Of a stretch of 64,000 bases of DNA, positions 1-11,142 are shown in pieces; positions within the stretch are counted from its first letter, which is position 1; each line of letters starts with the position of its first letter. The notes under the pieces are model-generated. The model was given only the letters and a program-made list of their open reading frames with translations. It ran no database searches and had not been told where the DNA came from. The DNA lies in the NCBI GenBank assembly GCA_004335835.1, contig RWJK01001897.1, positions 29,806 to 93,805 on the forward strand, read 5' to 3'. The DNA comes from Scenedesmus sp. ARA3 (taxonomy: Eukaryota > Chlorophyta > Chlorophyceae > Sphaeropleales > Scenedesmaceae). A program made the translations under genes and the position numbers.

Positions 1-154
1 GCGGCAGTTGTGACTCAACCAGGATGCGGCGACAAGTTGTGCCATAAACAGCACAGCAGAAGATACAGAGGAGCAGCAGGCAAGACGTGATCGTCAAACG
101 TGGTCAAATTTTGATCAAACTTGGTCAAACATGGCCAAACGCAATAGCGGCAGC

Positions 155-850
155 TCACCTGGCCATCTGCTCCAGCACTGCCCGCACCACCTTCTGAGGC
201 CCAATGACGTTGCACATCTCGAGCGCTTTGCTGCCAACCTCTTTTATGCCCTTGCCAGAAACCGGCATTGCAGCCAGCACAGCAGCCCATGCCTCCTCTG
301 CTGCCTTTCGCTTCGCTGCGTTTGCAGCAGCAGTGCTGGCGGCAGCTGTGGCGGCTGTAGACGCATAGGCAGCAGCCAGTGCTGCTGCTGAGCCGCCAGC
401 TGCTGCTGCTGTTGCTGAGTCAGCCGGCTGATCCTGCTGCTGCTGCTGCTGCTGCTCCATTAGCAGCTGTGACAGCCTGGGCTTGGCTAAAGAGCTGACT
501 GTGCCACTGCTAGTGCGGGGCTTGGCAGCAGCAGCACCTGCTGCTGCTGCAGGCGCTGCAGGTCCCAGCAGCAGTGCATTCAGCTGCGCAGTCTTAGCAG
601 CAGCCGCTGCTGCTGCGGCACCAGCTGCATCACCAGCAGCCACACCACTGCTGCCGCCAACTGCTGATGCTGCTGCTGTTGCTTCCGGCTTGGCAGCAGG
701 CGGAGACTTCAAACTGGCAGCAGGCGACTTGCCTGCTGCTGCTGCTGCTGCTGCCGGGCTTTTGCCTGCTAGTGCAGCAGGTGACTTGACTGGCAGAGCT
801 GCACTAGAGCTCACTCGCTTCAATCCAGCAGCAGTAGCACCAGATCGATC

Positions 851-895
<45 letters not shown>

Positions 896-1112
896 GCCAG
901 CTGCTGCTGCTGCTCCTGCAGCGTGTGTTCGCTGATCCAGCATCACTGTTTTGGGCCGCGCACCCTGCAGCTGCTGCGTCTTCTGAGCAACCTGCTTTGC
1001 AGCATCACGCAGCTGCGCTTTGCTCAGCTGCGGCTTTGGCTGCTGCTGCTGCTGCCGTGCAGGAGAGGGTTGCCTGACAGGTGCAGCTCCACCCCCGGAC
1101 CCTGACACCGGC

Positions 1113-1150
<38 letters not shown>

Positions 1151-1191
1151 GCTTGCTGCATTGCCAGAGACAGGCCTACGCTGCTTGCCAT

Positions 1192-1223
<32 letters not shown>

Positions 1224-2764
1224 CCCTTTGCTGTTCCATCTGCTCGCTGCTTCTTGTTCGGGTGGTGATCGCCGTCTGCGTCACTGCCAGACTCACTACT
1301 GCTACTGCTGCCACTGCTGCTGCTACTGTCACTGCTGCTGCTGCTGTGCTTGCTGCCGGCAGGCGAGGGCTTCTGTGCTGCTGTGCCCTGCCACTGTTTT
1401 TGCTGCTTCTGCTGCTGCTTGCGAGACTTGCTGGCAGCAGCAGCGCCAGCAGCAGCACCCTCAGGAGGCGCATGCTTCCTGGGCCTACCCCTAGGCTTTT
1501 TGACAGCCGGCTGCCCTGCTGCTGCTGGTGCAGGAGCGTCCTGCTGTTTGCTGTCACCTGCTGCAGCAGCAGCATTCAGGTCCATGTAGCAGCGCTTGCT
1601 GCTGCCGCTGCCAGAGGGCCTGCCCCTGCCCCTGCCTCGGCCGCCGCTGCCTGCTGCTGCTGCCGCTCCTGCTGCTGCTGCTGCTGTAAAGAACTCGTCA
1701 TCATCGTCATCGTCATCATCATCATCGTCTACAACAGGTTCAAACTCTTCAAGCTCACCCTCTTCCTCACCGCTGCTGCTGCTGCTGCTGCTGCCATCAC
1801 CAGCGCCCCGTTTGCGCTTCGCCTTGTGCTGCTGCTGCTGCTGCTGCAGGTGCTGCTGCCGCTGCTGCTGCCGCTTCTCCTCAAGCGCCCGCAGCTTTGG
1901 AAGCAATTCAAACCCTACTGCCTCTGCCTTTGGTGTATCATCACCAGCTGCCCACACCGGCTGCTTGTGCAACCATTTGATGCTGGAAGCAGCGCCTTTT
2001 GTGCCTGGCTCCTGCGAGACGATTTGTGTGAAGTTCTTCTTGAAAAGAACGTCTTCGCAGTCATCGTCTTCGTAGGTTATGCGCAGCGCTGGGTAGTGTG
2101 CCAGGTCAGGGTCTGCTGTGACCACGCCTGCAAACCACTGCTGCTCCTTCTCCCAAAAGGTCTGTGTGTATGATGTGTGCCAAGTGCAGCAGGTGATGCA
2201 GAAGTAAAGGCTTTAAGCAAGGCTTAATCTGTACAGGTGGCAGCTGTATGCAAAACGTGGCTGTGTCTGCAACTAATCCTGCACCTAGTGCACCCACTGC
2301 AACCCACTGCAAGCGTTCTTGCACATACTGCGACTCACTGCAAGTGTTCTTGTACATACTTCAACCCACTGCATCTATGATGCTGCTGGGGGGTAAACAT
2401 GCCTTTCTGCATGCACTGCAATGACAGCAGGCACCTGCTGCTCCTGCTGCTGTTCTTGCTGCTGTTGCTGCTGCCTGATCATGGTTCCAGTGACCTCCAC
2501 TTGCACGTCCTTGTTTAAATCGCTGTTAGTGACATACTTGAAGCAGCATTCACCCCGCATCTAACAGCGCAGCCTCACCTTCACTCGCAAGCCAACCAGG
2601 GCGCTATCTTCCGAGTACAGGTCCTCCGCAAGCACCTTGATCTCCGGCAGCTGCTTCTTCTTGGCTTCGGCTGTTCCTGATGGCCGCTTTACGCCGTCAG
2701 CAGCGCCTGCTGCTGTGGGCGGGGCACTTGGGGAAGCAGGAGCTTGCCCGCTGCTCGGCTCCAT
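155..2764 (-). CDS. Tudor-like, AT-hook nuclear protein (two exons)
   Basis: Two exons join in frame: 2764-2579, donor AAG/GTGAGG, and 2161-155, acceptor ACACAG/ACC, giving about 730 residues. The splice restores a compact Tudor/PWWP-like module. It reads VGLRVK (57-62), then FWEKEQQWFAGVV (64-76), then ITYEDDDCEDVLF (90-102), the usual pattern of basic strand, aromatic W/F cage and acidic strand that reads chromatin marks. Downstream are an 11-residue Asp run, two AT-hook-like cores (GRGRGRGRP near 236-244, PRGRPRK near 285-291) and long Gln, Ala and Ser runs encoded by CAG/GCA/AGC repeats. The last 55 residues are free of repeats and look like a second conserved segment of unknown family. 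I infer a DNA- or chromatin-binding nuclear role. The start is the first Met of exon 1, 62 codons before the splice. The long plus-strand ORFs across this locus are antisense shadows. Confidence 0.7.
2162..2578 (-). other. Intron with 30-bp tandem repeat
   Basis: Intron of the Tudor-like gene. Around 2305-2370 it carries two diverged copies of a unit of about 30 bp built on CACTGCAAG(C/T)GTTCTTG. No coding potential was recognised; the small reading frames inside cross the splice sites. Confidence 0.55.
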
Positions 2765-3513
2765 GCTGGAGCAAGGCCGAAATCACGTGTTAAATTAGTT
2801 CCATATTCCAATAAACGCACAAAGGGTGTCCAGAAAAGGCCATGCACCGGCTGCAGATGTTTAACAGCCTAGCAGTAGCTTCAAGACACTGTAGCTCAGT
2901 GCTGCTGCTGTCACACCATGGGATGCCTGTGGCAGCGTCTTTCAAGCTGTGGCCAGCTACTTGATCATCACCAGACACAGGCATGCACACAGCATGCTCC
3001 TGTGTTGGCAGCCTGTCACGCGCTCATGTTCCACGTCACACATATCACATGTGTGATCATGACAATGTTGGAGTCAGCGCGTTTGGTCATCAGCATGGAG
3101 ACGTGGATGCTGGCGGTGATGGCGGCTACAACGCCGATCAATCCCCATCTGCTCTTGTACGCAAGTCATAACTGATGGATGACGTACCCCTCAGCTTGCA
3201 CTCTGTTGGCACTCTCCACACTTTTTGAGGCTGCCAGCTTGCTGCCAGGCTCAGTGAGGCTGCTATCAGTGCAGCACCGTGCACTGTGCACCGTGCACCG
3301 TGACTGTGGCAGTGTGCCAAAGTGGAAAAATACGCGTGCTGAAGCCCCTTGATTATATGATAGTACGACGGGCACTGGCGCAGCCAAATTGCTTGCTGGC
3401 AGGGTCACACGCGTAATCGTCAGGGCCCCTGGATGATGACGGAGTGTGTCAGTGGCCGCTGCCACAACTCAGGAGAATGTCGCTGCCTCCATGTATCCGA
3501 GCACATGTCCCAC

Positions 3514-3635
3514 GGCAGCAATACTAGCCTCTTATAGCCACCACTGCTGATCAGCATATGCAGTCTGACCCAGCGTGCCTCAGTGTGTTGTCAGGGCTGC
3601 AGCAGTGGTGGCTATAAGGGGCTAATATTGCTGCC
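3514..3635. repeat. 36-bp inverted repeat (hairpin or foldback element)
   Basis: The arms 3514-3549 and 3600-3635 are reverse complements at 34 of 36 positions and are separated by 50 nt. A plus-strand transcript would form a stem of about 36 bp. It could be a MITE-like foldback or a small-RNA precursor; the sequence alone cannot decide. Confidence 0.7.
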
Positions 3636-4047
3636 TGCAGTCATGACGGCATGCAAGCAGCCTTGGGCAAGTTGGCCTGTGGCCATATGGTGCATAGACG
3701 CTTGAAGTCCGAAAGCGCTCACCAAGCAACAGCTATCGAACATCAGCGCGTACGGCACCTAAATCTGCTGAAGCGTGCGCCTCCACTATCATGGCGCAAC
3801 CCCGTAAGGCAGTGTCTGATGACGTTGATGGGTAACATGATTATCGGATGACGATGTAAGGCAGTGCATGTGATCAGGGTATCCAAGAACAGGGACATGC
3901 CCACAATGGGTCAGGCTGGTCAGGCTGATGCTAGCTGGCAGTGCCACATGCACACCACTGCAAACGCTGAAGTGAAACCACAAATTTAATAAAGTGGTAG
4001 TTCTGCGTTGACTGGATGCGTGCAATCACTGATCTTTTACCCCCCCC

Positions 4048-4097
4048 NNNNNNNNNNNNNNNNNNNNNNNNNNNNNNNNNNNNNNNNNNNNNNNNNN
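4048..4097. other. Assembly gap (50 N)
   Basis: Exactly 50 N, preceded by a C homopolymer. The second gap in the window has the same length, so this is a placeholder rather than a measured distance. Confidence 0.95.
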
Positions 4098-4309
4098 AAT
4101 TTGGGGCCCCAAACAAGCAGCGCGTCAAACCCTGAAGCCTGTGACTGCCAATGGTACAACATGTCACACTACAGAGCCTCGTCCAAGCCAAGTCAGTCAC
4201 AGTATGCACATTTGATCTGCGGTATCAGTGCGTCAGGAGAGTTGTGAGTAGTTTTTGCGTGGTGTTGGTCCACGGAGCTAGTGTGTACTGCTGCTGCTGG
4301 CTTTGCAGC

Positions 4310-7300
4310 ATGGCCACGTTCATAGATACTGTGCAGCGTTTCCGCAAGATCGAGGAAGCAACTGCTCAAAAAGATGATCCAGCTCCAGTTGTAAGTGGGA
4401 TGCATGCAGCTCGAGGCTCTGGTCAGCAGCAGACCTCTTACGCACCTCTGCTTGTTTCTGGACGCAGTATCTGCTGGACGAGATAGCCGATATGGCACGT
4501 CAGTCACCGGAGCAGGCTCAAGCCATCTCAGATGCAGTGCTGAAGAAGCTGCAGGTCAAGTCCCCTGTGGTTAAGTTCAAGGTGCGTGGGCTCAGGCAGC
4601 GCCTTGCACGGCACGTCGAAATCAACAGGCACAACTGATTGGTTTCTTGTGTACTGCAGGCTTTGAGGATCATTAAGCACCTCTGCGTGAAGGGCTGTTC
4701 CCAGTTCCAACGATGTATGCAGCGTAATTCCTCTGCTGTCAGGTGGGCGTGCATCTGCAGCACTTCGCCACATCAAATGGCGCAAGTGATATATAACTTG
4801 TGGCAAACAAGCTAGCAAGCTCATGCAGTGCAGCTGCAGTGATCAGGGAGATCAACTGCTTCAACAGCACTGCTGCTGTACACCAAGAGCAGCATGCCCG
4901 TGCAGTGGGAGGCAGCTGCTGCAGCTTGCGCATAATCACGCCATCAAGCATGCAAGTGGCATGCCTGGTGCTGCTCCTGCAAGCGCTCATTCCCCTGTTT
5001 TTCGCTCTGCATTGTTTGTTTCGCACAAGGCGCACCTAACGTCCCGCACTCCTGACTAGCAGAGTGCCTTGTTCTTCAAGCGTGCAGGTTGGCCGGTGTG
5101 TGCCTAATCCGTTGACCAGCATGTGCACGCTGTCCTGCAGGGAGCTGATCCACTGGAGGGGCGAGCCAGACCCCTTTAAGGGTGATGTGCCCAACGCGCG
5201 TGTGCGCGAGTTCTCAAAGGACGTCGTGGAGGTGCTCTTCAACTCGGCACCCATCACCAACACCAACAACACGCTGGCAGCGCAGGTATGTGGACACTGC
5301 TTGTTGTGCATGAAAGGGTGGAGCGATGTGCAAACCACTTTCCACAGGATGTTGAGCTATTTCAACTCAGCTCCTGTCACCAGCACCATCAATACGCTGG
5401 CAGCGTAGGTATGTGGACAGAGCATTACCGTTAGATTGCCAATCACGCCATAGCATTGACGCCATCAGCACTTCTGTCTCGCTGTTCTGGGGCGTTCCTG
5501 GTCTCGCATGCTGTTTTATTGTCTGTTTGCTGTGTTACCGCCGCTGTTGTGGCTCCAGGGCAAGATCCAGGGCTGTTGGCAGCGGCAGCCCTGGCGAGGC
5601 AGCACGCAGCAGCAGCCAACACTGCCCGGTCAAACACGCCTTGCCATTGACTACTCTCTCCTGTTTCTCTGCTTTATGCCCCTCCAGGGCAAGATCCAGG
5701 GCTTTGGCAGCGGCGGCCCTGGCGAAGCAGCAGCCTGCAGCAGCAGCGGCCACTACGGCGGCATCGGCAGCAGCGGCAGCAACATGGGCAGCGGCAGTTA
5801 CAGCGGAGGGTTCCGCAGCAGCGGCAGCAGCGGCCTGGCAGCAGCGCAGCAGGCGGCCTCACAACTGACGCATGCCGCGCAGCAGGCGCTTGGCGAGGGC
5901 CCGATTGCGCAGGGGCTGGCGAGTGCCGCGAATGCGATTGGTGGGCTGCTGCAGCCTGCAGGATACGGCAGCAGGCTCAACGTGAGTACGAGGAGCGGGG
6001 TGTGAGGGAGATATTTGGGAAGGGCGCTGGGAGCGGAGAATGCATACGCAGATGTTGCAGTGCAGGGCAGTCGTCTGGTGGTTGCCCCTGGATTGGGTTG
6101 CTGTAGCTGTGAATGAAGTGCATGCTAGCGGCAGCGTGGTTTGCGAGCCAGCTGTAGCCAATTGCAGGAACACAACGCACCTCCCCTGTAGCAGCGCCCT
6201 ATCTGTCACATGTGTCTTCAGCGTGTAGCTGCGCAGCATGTGATACTGCTGCAGCTGCCGTGTTGCTGCGTATGATCACCACCATCGTCGTGCGCTGTGC
6301 TGCTAAAATTGTGCTTGCAGGAGTCTGGAAGCTACCAGGATGGTGGCTCAGATGGCTTTGGTTACTCCAGCAGCAGCAGCTACGCAGCACCAGCAGTCAG
6401 CCACGTCACAGCCAGCCAGGTGAGTGCAGCCGGCGGTAACAGCAGCGGCAGCGTCAGCACCAGCAGCAGCAGCTGTGTTGTGGTTGGTGGCAGCGCAGAG
6501 TCAGGATAGTGCAGCCAGGATTTGTACCTTGGTGCTGTTGTGTTATGAGACTGCTGCATGCCACCAAAGTGCCTGAGAACACCAGCAGGGAGGCGTCAAC
6601 AGCTTGCACACACAGCAGCAGCTTTGTTCCTTTATGAAGCTGCGACTAGAATCTGTTGCATCTTCAGGTGCTTGGCAGTGAGGAGAGCGTGGTCGATGAC
6701 ATCACTGGCCAGGCAACAGCCTCCACCTGAAGCATGTGCTGCTGCATACCAGTTTGCTTACCTGTTATCCCTATTATGGGTACTTCGCAGGTGCTTGGCA
6801 GTGAGGAGAGCGTGGTCGACGACATCACTGCGCCAGGCGGGCTGCGGCCGCTGCCTGATGCTGCCGACCTGCGGCGCTTCGTGGACACCGCGAGCAGCAT
6901 GGATGGGCTGCGCATTGCCGAGCTGCTGCGGGAAAAGATGGTGAGGTTTCAGGTTGACATCAAATTTTTCGACACAGTCCTTGCTGAAGTCGTGGGTCTT
7001 TTGTACCGAGCATTTCATCGTCCACCGCCAGATGCTCAGGTGTCGCGCCGCAGTGCACATGCAACTGCCTGAACTTGAAGCAGCAGTTGCCCTTGTACCA
7101 CACACCACGGCTGTGGTGCAGCGGGGGTGACTGGTACACTGGCAGCTGGCGTTTCAAGTTGGGGCGTTGCATAGTGCTGGGGTGGGCATACTTATGGCGA
7201 CATTGGTGCATGGTGGGGATGGCTGTGGCGTTTACTAGATACGCACGTCATGTTTGAGCGCCTGGTTCAGGTGCTTTGCGTGCGCGCTACATAGACACCG

Positions 7301-9479
7301 TAAGCAGCTCAGATGGGCTGCACCGTCCAGAGCTGCTGCGTGATAAGTTGGTGACATTGGTGTTGCTGACAGCAGCATGCGTGGCGGGCGCCCAGGAAAT
7401 GGTGTGCTTTGATGCTGCTTAGCATGGGTGACACATGTGTTGCAGACTTGCGATGCCATGCCATGCCGTGCACAGTGTGCCGGTAGAGTTGATAGCATGC
7501 TGCTTGCCTGGCCGCAGTGGCTGGACTGTGCCTGGCAAGTGTCTGGGGGCTGAGTCAAAGGCAGGCGTGTGCTGCGCACGCGTTTGTTGCAGCTGTGTGC
7601 TGTGCAGCTGAGGCAGCAGCGCTTGCAGGTGCAGCCAGCCTCTGTGTTGTTACCTTTTGTGATACCATCTACATTTCATACATGTCTCCATTTCATGTTG
7701 CTTTTCATGTGTTGATCGTACATCCCTGCAGGAGTCGCCCCGCTGGCAGGCGGTGCTGCGCTTCTTGGCTGCCGTACAAGCATCGTTCAACCATCTTGTG
7801 CTGCATGCCGCTTTTGCAACAGGGTGTCTTGCTCACTTGCTGTCCGCTGCGTCCTGCAGGAGTCGGCCCGCTGGCAGGTGGTGCTGCGCGCCCTGGCTGC
7901 GCTAGAGGCAGTGCTGCAGCGCGGCAGCAACCAGGCCTGCGGCGAGGTGGCAGTCATGTTCCAGTCAGACCCCCAGCCCATCCGGGCCTGCCTGCAGTCC
8001 CCACAGCAGCAGGTGCAGGCCAGGGCAGCAGCAGTGCTGAAGCTGCTGCTGGGAGAGGACGTGGCTGTGCCAGCAGCAGCAGCAGCAAGCAGCAAAGCGG
8101 GCGGCAAGGCTAGCGCAGCTGCAGCAGCAGCAAAGGCGCCGGCAATGGACCTATTGATTGATGACAGTCCTTTGGAGCCAGCAGCAGCAGCAGCAGCAGC
8201 TCCACCGTCAGCAGCAGCTGGCATTGACCTGCTGGGTGACCTGTCGAGCCCAGCTGCAGTTGCACCAGCAGCAGCACCAGCAGCAGCAGCACCAGCCGCA
8301 GCCTCAGTGGATGCTCTGTTTGATGGCCTTGGCGTGTCTGCCGGCGCGCCAGCAGCAGCAACGCCAGCAGCAGCTGGTGGCGATGATATGTTTGGTGGCC
8401 TCACAGTCGCAGCACCTGTGCCAGGAGCAGCAGCAGCAGCACCTGCAGCAGCTGCTGCTGCTCCCAGCAAGCCAGCCCCACTGGATGACTTGCTGTCTGG
8501 TTTGGCAGTAGGCGGCAGCAGCAGCAGCCCTGCTGCTAATGGTAGCAGCGGCAACCTACTCTCCGGCTTCTCACCCGTCAAGCAGCAGCAGCAACCGCAG
8601 CTGACGGGGATGCTGCCAATGCAGCAGCAGCACCAGCAGCAGGCGCTGCCAATGCAGCAGCCAGATCTGCTGGGTGACTTCAGTATGGCTGCAGGGCCGC
8701 AGCAGATGATGATGCAGCAGCAGCAGCTAGGCTTCGGCATGCAGCCACAGCTGCAGGTGAGTGTTGTTGGGTGGTGCTGCTGTGCTTGTTACATGTGTCT
8801 CACCTGGATTGTGCTTGTGACGCCAGAGTAACGTATGGTGTGATGCACGGTGCTACCGAGCTCCACCTTGCTCAGCGTCAGACGTGTCAGGGAACACAAC
8901 ATACACAAGCCACACGGCGCCGGCCACACAACAGGCATGTAAACACAAAGCTGCAGCACGGTGCTTTGAATGAATTCCACTGTAGCCTGCAGGCAGTTTT
9001 GCCGCAACATGCACATGGCTGATGGTTTAAAAAGTGGAGATGTGCCTCCTACCTGCCATATTGAGCAGCGCCTTCCTTGCACGCCCAGCTTGCGAGTGCT
9101 GGCATCTGAGTGATGCTGGTCAGCGAGTCCATTTGAGGTGCGCTGACGCTTCTGCGATGCCCTGTGTACTGCTTTGCAGGTGAACGGGCTTCAGCAGCAG
9201 CAGCAGCAGCAGCAGCACTTCGGCATGCCTGGCCTCGGCATGCAGCAGCAGCAGCAACCACAGCAGCAATGGGGCATGCCAACAATGGCAGCTGGCGCCT
9301 TCCCACAGCAGCAGCAGCACGGCATGCACATGCACAGCGGCAGCAGCGGTGGCGCAGCTGCGGGCAGCAGTGCTTGGAAGGGGCATGATGATGTGTCCAA
9401 TCTGATGCGTCAGGTTGGGCACGGCGGGAAGTATGACCCAGCATTTGACTTTGTGTCAGATGAGTTCAAGAAGCACTGA
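4310..9479 (+). CDS. MTV1: MTV1/tepsin-like VHS/ENTH-domain AP-4 accessory protein
   Basis: Nine exons join in phase to 720 residues: 4310-4390, 4468-4581, 4660-4742, 5141-5285, 5688-5981, 6321-6419, 6791-6940, 7860-8756 and 9180-9479. The N-terminal 140 residues form a VHS/ENTH-type helical domain. Its blocks YLLDEIADMA, KSPVVKFKALRIIKHLC, MQRNSSAVRELI and WRGEPDPFKGD follow the plant MTV1 (At3g16270) and animal tepsin pattern. GKIQGFG after exon 4 is also typical. The second half is Ala/Gln/Ser-rich and carries acidic dileucine or clathrin-box-like DLLGDL repeats, LFDGLGV (475-481) and MFGGLTV (499-505). A conserved tail ends in PAFDFVSDEFKKH. In plants and animals this family works with AP-4 and clathrin at the trans-Golgi network in vacuolar or lysosomal sorting. 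The introns contain several partial exon copies, listed separately. Confidence 0.85.
5344..5416 (+). repeat. Exon echo: 3' end of MTV1 exon 4 plus donor
   Basis: Diverged direct copy of 5219-5294, covering the exon end and the GTATGTGG donor. It keeps GCTGGCAGCGTAGGTATGTG, but an in-frame TAG replaces the CAG codon before the donor. Confidence 0.75.
5551..5620 (+). repeat. Exon echo: 5' end of MTV1 exon 5 plus acceptor
   Basis: CTCCAG/GGCAAGATCCAGGGC is repeated ahead of the true exon at 5688. An insertion after GGGCT shifts the frame, so the copy would not code the same peptide. Confidence 0.75.
6663..6712 (+). repeat. Exon echo: 5' end of MTV1 exon 7
   Basis: Near-exact copy of 6787-6834 (CAG/GTGCTTGGCAGTGAGGAG onward) about 125 bp upstream of the real exon. 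It diverges after the ATCACTG codons and then reads a stop. Confidence 0.8.
7266..7352 (+). repeat. Decayed echo: 3' half of MTV1 exon 7
   Basis: Diverged copy of 6861-6945. The elements GACACCG, AGCAG, GATGGGCTG, GAGCTGCTGCG and AAG.TGGTGA are recognisable in order. Reading frame and donor are degraded. Confidence 0.6.
7721..7776 (+). repeat. Exon echo: 5' end of MTV1 exon 8 plus acceptor
   Basis: CCTGCAG/GAGTCG.CCCGCTGGCAG is repeated 129 bp ahead of the true exon at 7860, with substitutions. The similarity ends after the codons for LAA. Confidence 0.75.
8316..8336 (+). other. Putative AP-4 beta4-appendage binding motif in MTV1
   Basis: The codons read LFDGLGV, an exact fit to the published tepsin consensus LFxG[M/L]x[L/V] for the AP-4 beta4 appendage. 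A near match, MFGGLTV, lies at 8388-8408. Both are embedded in Ala-rich, presumably disordered sequence. Confidence 0.6.
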
Positions 9480-10128
9480 GCAGAAGGTGCTGCTGGGGTG
9501 GCTATAGGCCATTGATTATCATGATCATAAACGTATCGCGGTGTCAGCACAGAACTGGCCAGCGGGAAGGCAGCGTGTGTGTTTGTCTGCAGTGGATGGT
9601 GTGCTGGGAGCTGGTGTGCCGCCTGGTTGCCAAGCTGTGAGGGGCTGGAAGCATTCATACTGTTGATATTTCGATCTGTAGGTTTCGGGACGTTGCTGGA
9701 AGCAATTGATGCTGCAGGTTGCCTGGACTGGGCCGTAGGGTGTCGCCCATTTGCTGTTGTCCTCCATTTGGTGTTTGGCGGCCAGGCTTGCGTGACAGAT
9801 GCAATGCATTGAACTCGGTAACTTGGTGCCTGTGCGTGGTTGCCATGAGGCACCTTTGTACATCCAGCAGCGGGAAGTGACCCACGTGGTGCTGTCGAGA
9901 ACTGCAGACATGAACCCGATCTGGTTTTTATATAATCGCATGCTTGTTCATGAGTTTTGCAGCAGCTTGTCTCATCTAGCTGCTGTTACCAACACGGATT
10001 GATCGGGCCTGCTGCGGTTCAGTGGACCCTCACCTGCGAGCAAAATTGTACTAGGCTCGCCAATTGGCCGGAGTGCGCACCTTCCCTGACCTGATCTATC
10101 GCCCGCTGCTTCCTATTAGCCTGGCACC
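9480..10128. other. Intergenic, MTV1 3' side to PETM promoter
   Basis: No gene was recognised. Several small ORFs overlap on both strands without conserved features. The last 120 bp before 10129 should hold the PETM promoter and 5' UTR; I could not point to a clear TATA box. Confidence 0.4.
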
Positions 10129-11142
10129 ATGGCCCTGTCACTGAAGTCAGCAGCAGTCTGCAGCAGCGCCACCGCTCGTGTGAGCGTGGCCAGGCCAGCC
10201 CTGGTTGCTGCCCCTAGGCCAGCTGTGAGCAGGTGTGTACAGCACCGGAGCGCGCGCTGCTGCAATGCGGGCGTGCTGGCGAGCGGGTGTCTCCGTTGGC
10301 GATTGTCAGAGCTCTGCTCTCCTAGCAACGCAGCACCAGCGGATCCGGGCGCTGCAGCCACGAAATGCGTAGCTAAGTATCATATGTATCGATGTGTGCA
10401 GGGCTGCTCCCAAGCAGATCGCCAACAAGCGCGATGTGACCTCAAGGGTGCTGCCCATGGAGGTTGCCATGGTGGCTGATGAGGGAGCGTTCATTGGTGG
10501 CGTGGCTCTGACCATGACTGCCATCACTCTGCTGGTGAGCAGCAGAGCAGGGCAGCTGTGCATCAGAGCCCTGAGCAGGGCTAGGAACAGCGGGAGCAGT
10601 GGCAGTAGTGGGTATGTAGCTTGCAGGAGCAGTGGCAGGGGCAGGGGCGCAAGCATTGGCCAGCTGCTTGGTCTGGACAACAGCCGTTATGTGTCTGTTT
10701 GTTGTTGAGGCGGCCAGCTCTGGAGCAACATTGTTGCAGGGCTGTTCAATGTCAGTTGTGGCAGTGTCGTGCAGTGGACTGGTGGAAACGGCAGACAAGC
10801 AGTTGGCTGCCTGCAGCAAACACCAGAGCTATGATTGCTAAACATCAGCAAGCAGCTGAAGCTACAGAATGCTGAGGCATATAGCTCTAGAAGAACGCAA
10901 CCAGCAGCACACAGCATGTTGCTGTGCAGCCTGTGGCACTGAGTACCTACTGCTTGCGCAGCATCCTGCAAGGCAGGCATGTTGAGGTTCGACCATCAAT
11001 CACCCGTTGGGTTTACCATTTCCTTGGGTCGTCCTGTGCTCTGACTGTCTTTCTGGCTTGCGCATCTTCTGCTGTGCAGGGTCTGGCAATCGGCTTTGTG
11101 CTGCTGCGCGTGGAGGGCCTGGTTGAGGAGGGCAAGCTGTAA
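10129..11142 (+). CDS. PETM: Cytochrome b6f complex subunit 7 (PetM) precursor
   Basis: Three exons join exactly in phase to 99 residues: 10129-10232, donor AG/GTGTGT; 10402-10534; and 11080-11142. The first part (MALSLKSAAV..., Ala/Ser/Arg/Val-rich, no acidic residues) is a chloroplast transit peptide. The mature protein starts after a basic segment ending near VLPMEVAM. It contains the single membrane span of PetM, FIGGVALTMTAITLL followed by GLAIGFVLLRVEGLVEEGKL. This closely matches the Chlamydomonas PetM pattern GLAIGFVLLRVE.LVEEGK. PetM is a small peripheral transmembrane subunit of the thylakoid b6f complex, which passes electrons from plastoquinol to plastocyanin. The second intron is unusually long (545 bp) compared with the 63-nt last exon it precedes. 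No exon echoes were seen. Confidence 0.9.

Larger units (their letters stand above)
2765..4309. other. Intergenic; holds a 36-bp foldback and an N gap
   Basis: No supportable gene lies between the divergently transcribed Tudor-like and MTV1 genes. The stretch contains short GTGCACC repeats near 3275-3302, the hairpin at 3514-3635 and the 50-N gap at 4048-4097. ORFs reading into the Ns are meaningless. Confidence 0.5.

Noticed and set aside
1262..2173. 303-codon plus-strand ORF
   Set aside because: Antisense of the Tudor-like gene. Its Cys/Leu runs are the CAG repeats of the true coding strand read backwards, and it lacks the spliced conserved module.
4008..4247. ORFs reading through the N gaps (also 3931-4209 and 26983-27527)
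   Set aside because: Their continuity depends on 50 unknown bases of arbitrary length.
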